Shown: positions 5,888 to 9,829 of the stretch, piece by piece
Layout: every line of letters begins with the position of its first letter
Numbering within the stretch: the first letter of the stretch is position 1
Assembly: GCA_949948825.1 (NCBI GenBank)
Contig: CATLIJ010000080.1
Span: 1 to 9,829, forward strand
Origin: an uncultured Clostridiaceae bacterium
GTDB lineage: Bacteria > Bacillota > Clostridia > Lachnospirales > Lachnospiraceae
Reading direction: 5' to 3'
Length of the DNA: 9,829 nt
Position numbers and translations under genes: made by a program
Notes under the pieces: generated by a model
The model's input: only the letters and a program-made list of their open reading frames with translations
Databases searched by the model: none
What the model was told of the DNA's origin: nothing

Positions 5888-7394
5888 TCATGCTTATGAG
5901 CAGGATATCCGGGAGCTTTTGATGGCGTTTTTTCCGGGGAGAGATTTTGTGTATGAGGAGCTGCCGGATTTGGAGCTTTGTCTGGTGGGAAGGCTGAATG
6001 AAAACAGGGATCAGTTTCGGATGCAGATGATATTCCGGGGGGAGCATTCTACTTTAATATGGGGAGATTCGCCGGCAGAGCAGTGGGAGATGGATCATTT
6101 TGACGAGCCGGTTTTTCTGGACTATGACAACCGGGCAGAGGCCAAAAACAAAATCAAAAGAAGACTTTATGCCATTTTAAAGGAACTCACCGGAAGGAGT
6201 CTGCCATGGGGATCGCTCACAGGAATCCGTCCGGCAAAGATTGCCCTTTCCTGCCTGAAGGACGGCATGGAGGAAAAGGAGATCTTTGATTTTATGAAGG
6301 CAAACTATTTTGCCAGCGATGAGAAGATCCGGCTGTGTGTGGAGATTGCCATGAGGGAGAGGGAGCTTTTAGGAAGGGTAAAAGAACTTGAGGCAAAGAC
6401 TTCACAACATCCAGCCAATGAACATGGATACAGCCTTTATGTGGGGATTCCCTTTTGCCCCACTACCTGTCTTTACTGCTCCTTTACGTCCTATCCCATT
6501 GAGAAATGGCAGGGGCGTCTGGAGGAATATCGGAAGGCTTTGTTTTTGGAGCTGGATTATGTGGCAGAGACAGCGGGAAAATATCCTTCGTCTGTGTATG
6601 TGGGAGGCGGCACTCCTACCTCTCTGCCGGCAGAGGAGCTGGAAAGGCTGATGAAAAAGCTGACGGATGTTTTTGATTGTTCCGGGGCGCTGGAATTTAC
6701 CGTGGAGGCGGGACGGCCGGACAGCATTACCAGAGAGAAACTTCAGATTCTGAAAAAATATGGAGTGACCCGGATTTCCATTAATCCTCAGACCATGAAT
6801 CAGCCTACTCTGGATCGGATTGGCCGACGCCATACAGTGGAGCAGGTACAGGAACAGTTTCTTCTGGCCAGAGACCTGGGGTTTGACAATATTAACATGG
6901 ATTTGATCGTTGGTCTTCCGGAGGAGGAGGAGCAGGACCTTTTCCATACCATGGAGGCAGTGAAAGCCCTGGCTCCGGACAGCCTGACGATTCATTCTCT
7001 GGCAGTGAAGCGGGCGGCAAGGCTGAATACCAGGAGAGAGGACTATAAAAACTGCAAGATCATGAATACTCAGGAAATGATACAGATGACAGCCCGGTAT
7101 GCCAGAGAGATGGGACTGGAGCCGTACTATCTGTACCGTCAGAAAAATATGGCTGGGAATTTTGAAAACGTAGGATATGCGCGGCCAGGAAAGGCATGCA
7201 TTTATAATATTCTTATGATGGAGGAGCAGCAGACTGTCATCGGCTGCGGAGCCGGAACCACCACAAAGCGGGTGATTCCGGAAGAAAACCGGATTGAGCG
7301 GGCAGAGACCGTGAAAAATGTGGAACAGTATATGGAGCGGATCGATGAGATGATTGCCCGAAAGAAGAGACTGTTTCAGGGGGAACAGCCATGA
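5865..7394 (+). CDS. hemZ: Radical SAM protein HemZ (coproporphyrinogen dehydrogenase family)
   Basis: The roughly 509-residue protein has the radical SAM signature CPTTCLYC (C198, C202, C205), which binds a [4Fe-4S] cluster and S-adenosylmethionine. It is followed by GGGTPT (247-252) and the rest of the TIM-barrel core. The N-terminal domain with LTGIRP (118-123) and the C-terminal YYLYRQKNMAGN segment mark the HemZ branch rather than HemN or HemW. HemZ is annotated as an oxygen-independent coproporphyrinogen III oxidase-like enzyme for tetrapyrrole synthesis, but direct proof of the activity is limited. The start at 5865 is chosen because MIGILLND matches where family members begin. Its ribosome binding site is poor; in-frame ATGs at 5817 and 5820 would add 16 or 15 residues, also without a good site. 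The 3' end overlaps the reverse transcriptase start by four bases. Confidence 0.92.
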   Translation: MIGILLNDHAYEQDIRELLMAFFPGRDFVYEELPDLELCLVGRLNENRDQFRMQMIFRGEHSTLIWGDSPAEQWEMDHFDEPVFLDYDNRAEAKNKIKRRLYAILKELTGRSLPWGSLTGIRPAKIALSCLKDGMEEKEIFDFMKANYFASDEKIRLCVEIAMRERELLGRVKELEAKTSQHPANEHGYSLYVGIPFCPTTCLYCSFTSYPIEKWQGRLEEYRKALFLELDYVAETAGKYPSSVYVGGGTPTSLPAEELERLMKKLTDVFDCSGALEFTVEAGRPDSITREKLQILKKYGVTRISINPQTMNQPTLDRIGRRHTVEQVQEQFLLARDLGFDNINMDLIVGLPEEEEQDLFHTMEAVKALAPDSLTIHSLAVKRAARLNTRREDYKNCKIMNTQEMIQMTARYAREMGLEPYYLYRQKNMAGNFENVGYARPGKACIYNILMMEEQQTVIGCGAGTTTKRVIPEENRIERAETVKNVEQYMERIDEMIARKKRLFQGEQP

Positions 7395-8422
7395 AGGAGC
7401 CAGCCTTTGCAGGCAGGAGGGACTTGTGGCGTTACTGTACAGATGCCCATTGCAGGGACATGCTGCTTTCCTTCCGCCTGCTGGGGGACAACGGCTGGCC
7501 AGAAGAAAAAATCCTTGCCTGTCTGTATGCTTTAAGCAACCACACAGAAGCTCATTATGAAAAGCGAAGGATTCCCAAAAGGTCTGGCGGAACGCGTACT
7601 ATTCTTGTCCCGGACCCTCTTTTAAAGCATGTTCAGAGAAATCTGCTTCATCATGTTCTGGACGGTCTTTCCGTGTCTGACAATGCCATGGCATACCGGA
7701 AAAACAAAAGCTTTGGAATTGTGTCCAATGCCCGGATACATGTGAAAAAGCCCCTGGTGATGAAGCTTGACATTGTGGATTTTTTTGGAAATATTACGTT
7801 TCCCATGGTTCTTCATCAGGTATTTTCTCCGCAGCTTTTTCCTCCGGCAGTGGGAAATCTTCTGACTGCTTTGTGCTGTTATGGTGAGTATCTTCCCCAG
7901 GGAGCGCCTACCTCACCGTCAGTTTCCAACCGGATCATGAAGCCTTTTGACGAGTGGATGGAAAGCTGGTGCAGGGAGAGAGATATTTTTTACAGCAGGT
8001 ACAGTGATGACCTGACCTTTTCCGGGACGTTTCATCCAGGAGAGGTGAAAGGAAGGGTAAAGGGCTTTCTTGGGGCTATGGGATTTGAGCTGAACCCCAA
8101 AAAGACGGTTGTTTTGTCCCCGGGTGTTCAGCAGAAGGTAACTGGGCTTGTGGTAAATGAGAAGGCTCAGACATCAAAGGAATACCGGAGAAAGCTGCGG
8201 CAGGAGATTTATTATTGCAGACGGTTCGGGACAGAGGAGCATTTGATATTTTCCGGCAAAGGGGAGAGGGTGAGTGAGGCTGACCAGAAGCAGTATCTTC
8301 GCATGCTTCTTGGAAAGGTGAATTATGTGCGGATGACCCGTCCGGAGGACCCCTGGTTTTTGGAGGCCAAACAGTGGATGGAGGGACTTTTGGAAGCAGG
8401 GAAAAAGAACACTGGTGAGTAA
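7391..8422 (+). CDS. Retron-family reverse transcriptase
   Basis: This 343-residue RNA-directed DNA polymerase shows fingers-palm motifs in order: IPKRSGGTRTILVPDPLLK (61-79); retron region X, NARIH (113-117); LDIVDFF (126-132) with catalytic D127; YLPQGAPTSPSVSN (167-180); YSDD (204-207) with catalytic D206 and D207; GFELNPKKT; and retron region Y, VTG (250-252), followed by an arginine-rich thumb. NAxxH and VTG are diagnostic of retron enzymes, which reverse-transcribe part of a cognate msr-msd RNA into multicopy single-stranded DNA. All catalytic residues are present. Length is normal for a retron enzyme, with no fused effector, endonuclease or maturase domain. The start overlaps the hemZ stop as ATGA, with AGGGGG (7378-7383) seven bases upstream, so it is translationally coupled to hemZ. 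No msr-msd gene or effector is visible beside it. The family call is firm; the biological role is unknown. Confidence 0.93.
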   Translation: MKEPAFAGRRDLWRYCTDAHCRDMLLSFRLLGDNGWPEEKILACLYALSNHTEAHYEKRRIPKRSGGTRTILVPDPLLKHVQRNLLHHVLDGLSVSDNAMAYRKNKSFGIVSNARIHVKKPLVMKLDIVDFFGNITFPMVLHQVFSPQLFPPAVGNLLTALCCYGEYLPQGAPTSPSVSNRIMKPFDEWMESWCRERDIFYSRYSDDLTFSGTFHPGEVKGRVKGFLGAMGFELNPKKTVVLSPGVQQKVTGLVVNEKAQTSKEYRRKLRQEIYYCRRFGTEEHLIFSGKGERVSEADQKQYLRMLLGKVNYVRMTRPEDPWFLEAKQWMEGLLEAGKKNTGE

Positions 8423-8440
8423 TTCTGGTTAAGAGATATT

Positions 8441-8476
8441 AAAAAGGTCCGCCGCAGAGCAATGAGACGGACCTTT
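8441..8476. terminator. Bidirectional terminator between the reverse transcriptase and the sensor kinase
   Basis: AAAGGTCCG (8443-8451) pairs perfectly with CGGACCTTT (8468-8476) around a 16-base loop. Read on the minus strand the stem is followed by a run of five thymines and AT-rich sequence, so it should end the kinase transcript well. On the plus strand only three thymines follow, so termination of the reverse transcriptase transcript is probably weaker. The left half (8445-8466) matches the 20-bp tandem unit at 161-182 in 18 of 22 positions. Confidence 0.75.
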
Positions 8477-8499
8477 GCCAGGGGAAGGCAGACAGCATT

Positions 8500-9829
8500 T
8501 TACCCTTGCTCTGCCAGGGAATCCAGATGAAACTTCATTCTGTAATTTTGGAGAGCGCTGGTCATGGTTTCCAAAAGCAGAGGGACTTCAATTGGCTTGG
8601 ACAAATGGGCGTCCATGCCACATTCAAGGGACTTTTTCCGGTCGCTTTCAAAGGCGTCGGCAGACAGAGCCACAATCGGAAGGCCTGCCAGAGCCGGGGA
8701 GTCTAATTTGCGGATGGCTTTTGCCGCCTGCCTGCCGTCCATGACCGGCATCTGTATATCCATTAAAATCAGGGCAAATTCTCCAGGTCTGGATTTGCTT
8801 ATTTTTTCTACAGCAATCTGTCCGTTTTCCGCAGTCTCAATGTGAAATCCCAATTCCTCCAAAAGGTCAGTTGCAATCTCCAGGTTGATTTCATTATCCT
8901 CCACCAGAAGGATTTTCTGGTCAGATAAAAGAGTGGCTAAATCCATGGCCTTAACCGGGGATTCATCCGGCTGGCCGACTGTGGGAAGGCGGAGAGTGAC
9001 TGTAAAGGTGCTTCCTTTATGGAGCGTGCTGTCTGCTTTAATGTGTCCGCCCATTTTTTCCACCATGTTTTTGGCGATGGCCAGACCAAGTCCCATACCG
9101 TGGATTCCGCTCATGGTGGTGTTTTTTTCCCGTTCAAATGGCTCAAAAATATGTTCCAGAAAATCTTTGCTGATACCAACCCCGGTATCCTTTACAACAA
9201 ACCGGTACAATCCATATCCTTTGGCTGGGGTTTCCTGCTCTGTCACAGACAAACCGATACTGCCGTTGTTTGGAGTGTAGGTCACTGCATTGTTTGTCAG
9301 ATGCCAGAGAACCTGTTTCAGTTTATCCGGATCTCCCCAGACCATATCGTGTTTTACATTGGACTGATCAAGAGAAATGGTAATATTTTTCTGATCCGCC
9401 TGTGAAAACAGACTTTCCTTCAAATCCTCCATCAGGCGGCACAAATTAAATTTACTTTCCGAGATCTGTAAGTGGTTGGTTTCTGACCATGATATTTCCA
9501 GCACCTTATTAATCAAATCAAGGAGCTGCTGACCGGAGGCTTGGATTTTATCTAGGTAATTCCAGGCCGGTTCACTGGCAGAAAGCTGTTTTTTGGCCAA
9601 AAGGGCAAAACCTAAAATAGCATTTAAGGGAGTGCGCATGTCATGGGACATATTGGAGAGAAAGGTGTTTTTTGCAGTTATGGCCAGATTTGCGCTTTTG
9701 AGAGCCTCCTTTAAAAGCTGTTTCTGTTCCATTTCCCTTCGAAATTCTTCATCAATACGACGGTATCCCATGACAATCTGGGAAATGCGGCTGGTCTGTG
9801 CTACATTTACAATACGAAGCTGCAGATAT
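8500..9829 (-). CDS. Hybrid sensor histidine kinase/response regulator (N-terminus outside window)
   Basis: The frame is open from the right edge and ends at TAA (8500-8502), giving at least 442 residues. Counting from an internal methionine at 9771, there is a linker helix (1-35) and then the dimerisation/phosphoacceptor domain with SNMSHDMRTPLNAILGF (H43). The ATP-binding domain follows, with an N box (N161), a G1 box DTGVG (195-199) and a G2 box GMGLGL (225-230). Last is a receiver domain (about 285-408) with acidic residues E291 and D292, the phosphoacceptor D338 in LMDIQMPVMDG, and K392 in LSKP. Phosphate should pass from H43 to D338; no output or HPt domain follows, so a separate phosphotransfer partner is expected. 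The 19 visible residues before that methionine (including QLRIVNVAQTSRIS) look like the end of an input domain, possibly PAS. The signal sensed cannot be judged from this window. The gene is convergent with the reverse transcriptase. Confidence 0.93.
   Translation of the reverse strand, partial: YLQLRIVNVAQTSRISQIVMGYRRIDEEFRREMEQKQLLKEALKSANLAITAKNTFLSNMSHDMRTPLNAILGFALLAKKQLSASEPAWNYLDKIQASGQQLLDLINKVLEISWSETNHLQISESKFNLCRLMEDLKESLFSQADQKNITISLDQSNVKHDMVWGDPDKLKQVLWHLTNNAVTYTPNNGSIGLSVTEQETPAKGYGLYRFVVKDTGVGISKDFLEHIFEPFEREKNTTMSGIHGMGLGLAIAKNMVEKMGGHIKADSTLHKGSTFTVTLRLPTVGQPDESPVKAMDLATLLSDQKILLVEDNEINLEIATDLLEELGFHIETAENGQIAVEKISKSRPGEFALILMDIQMPVMDGRQAAKAIRKLDSPALAGLPIVALSADAFESDRKKSLECGMDAHLSKPIEVPLLLETMTSALQNYRMKFHLDSLAEQG

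Noticed and set aside
6402..6995. 197-residue open frame on the minus strand inside hemZ
   Set aside because: It is entirely opposite the radical SAM core of hemZ, has no binding site of note and no domain pattern.
7391..8422. Group II intron or diversity-generating retroelement reverse transcriptase
   Set aside because: There is no maturase or endonuclease domain, no intron RNA structure and no visible template/variable repeat pair. NAxxH and VTG point to the retron family.

Overview
The window looks like chromosomal DNA of a Gram-positive anaerobe of the class Clostridia, most likely family Lachnospiraceae. The reasons are the gene order relA, MBL-fold hydrolase, hemZ, which is a clostridial arrangement, the strong AGGAGG-type ribosome binding sites, the bifunctional Rel protein, and the style of the hybrid histidine kinase. 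No plasmid or phage structural gene and no tRNA or rRNA was seen. Assignment below family level is not possible from the sequence alone.

Layout. Bases 1-72 are the C-terminal tail of a plus-strand gene that begins outside the window. Bases 73-503 hold no gene but are rich in repeats: a 20-bp tandem array (101-182), a 138-bp imperfect palindrome with perfect 24-bp outer arms (167-304), and a roughly 39-bp tandem array (306-468). A small XRE-type regulator (504-827, minus) is divergent from a membrane glucosyltransferase-like gene (1011-2618, plus). The intergenic region between them holds a good plus-strand promoter with a repeated TTAAGT element, a candidate operator. A strong hairpin closes the glucosyltransferase gene.

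The central block is a co-oriented run from a clear promoter at 2734-2762: bifunctional (p)ppGpp synthetase/hydrolase relA (2799-5078), an internal terminator-like hairpin, a glyoxalase II-like metallo-hydrolase (5139-5810), radical SAM protein HemZ (about 5865-7394), and a retron-family reverse transcriptase (7391-8422). The reverse transcriptase start overlaps the hemZ stop in an ATGA. It carries the retron hallmarks NAxxH and VTG as well as the YxDD catalytic box. It has no space upstream for a conventional msr-msd RNA gene and no adjacent co-oriented effector. A bidirectional terminator (8443-8476) separates it from a convergent hybrid sensor kinase (8500-9829, minus), whose N-terminus lies outside the window.

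The most notable feature is the retron-type reverse transcriptase embedded by translational coupling in a conserved stress/tetrapyrrole operon rather than in a defence cassette. A second point is that the left half of its terminator resembles the 20-bp tandem unit found near the left edge (18 of 22 positions, ungapped), which suggests a dispersed repeat family. The repeat-rich region at 101-468 is the other part that gene annotation leaves unexplained.
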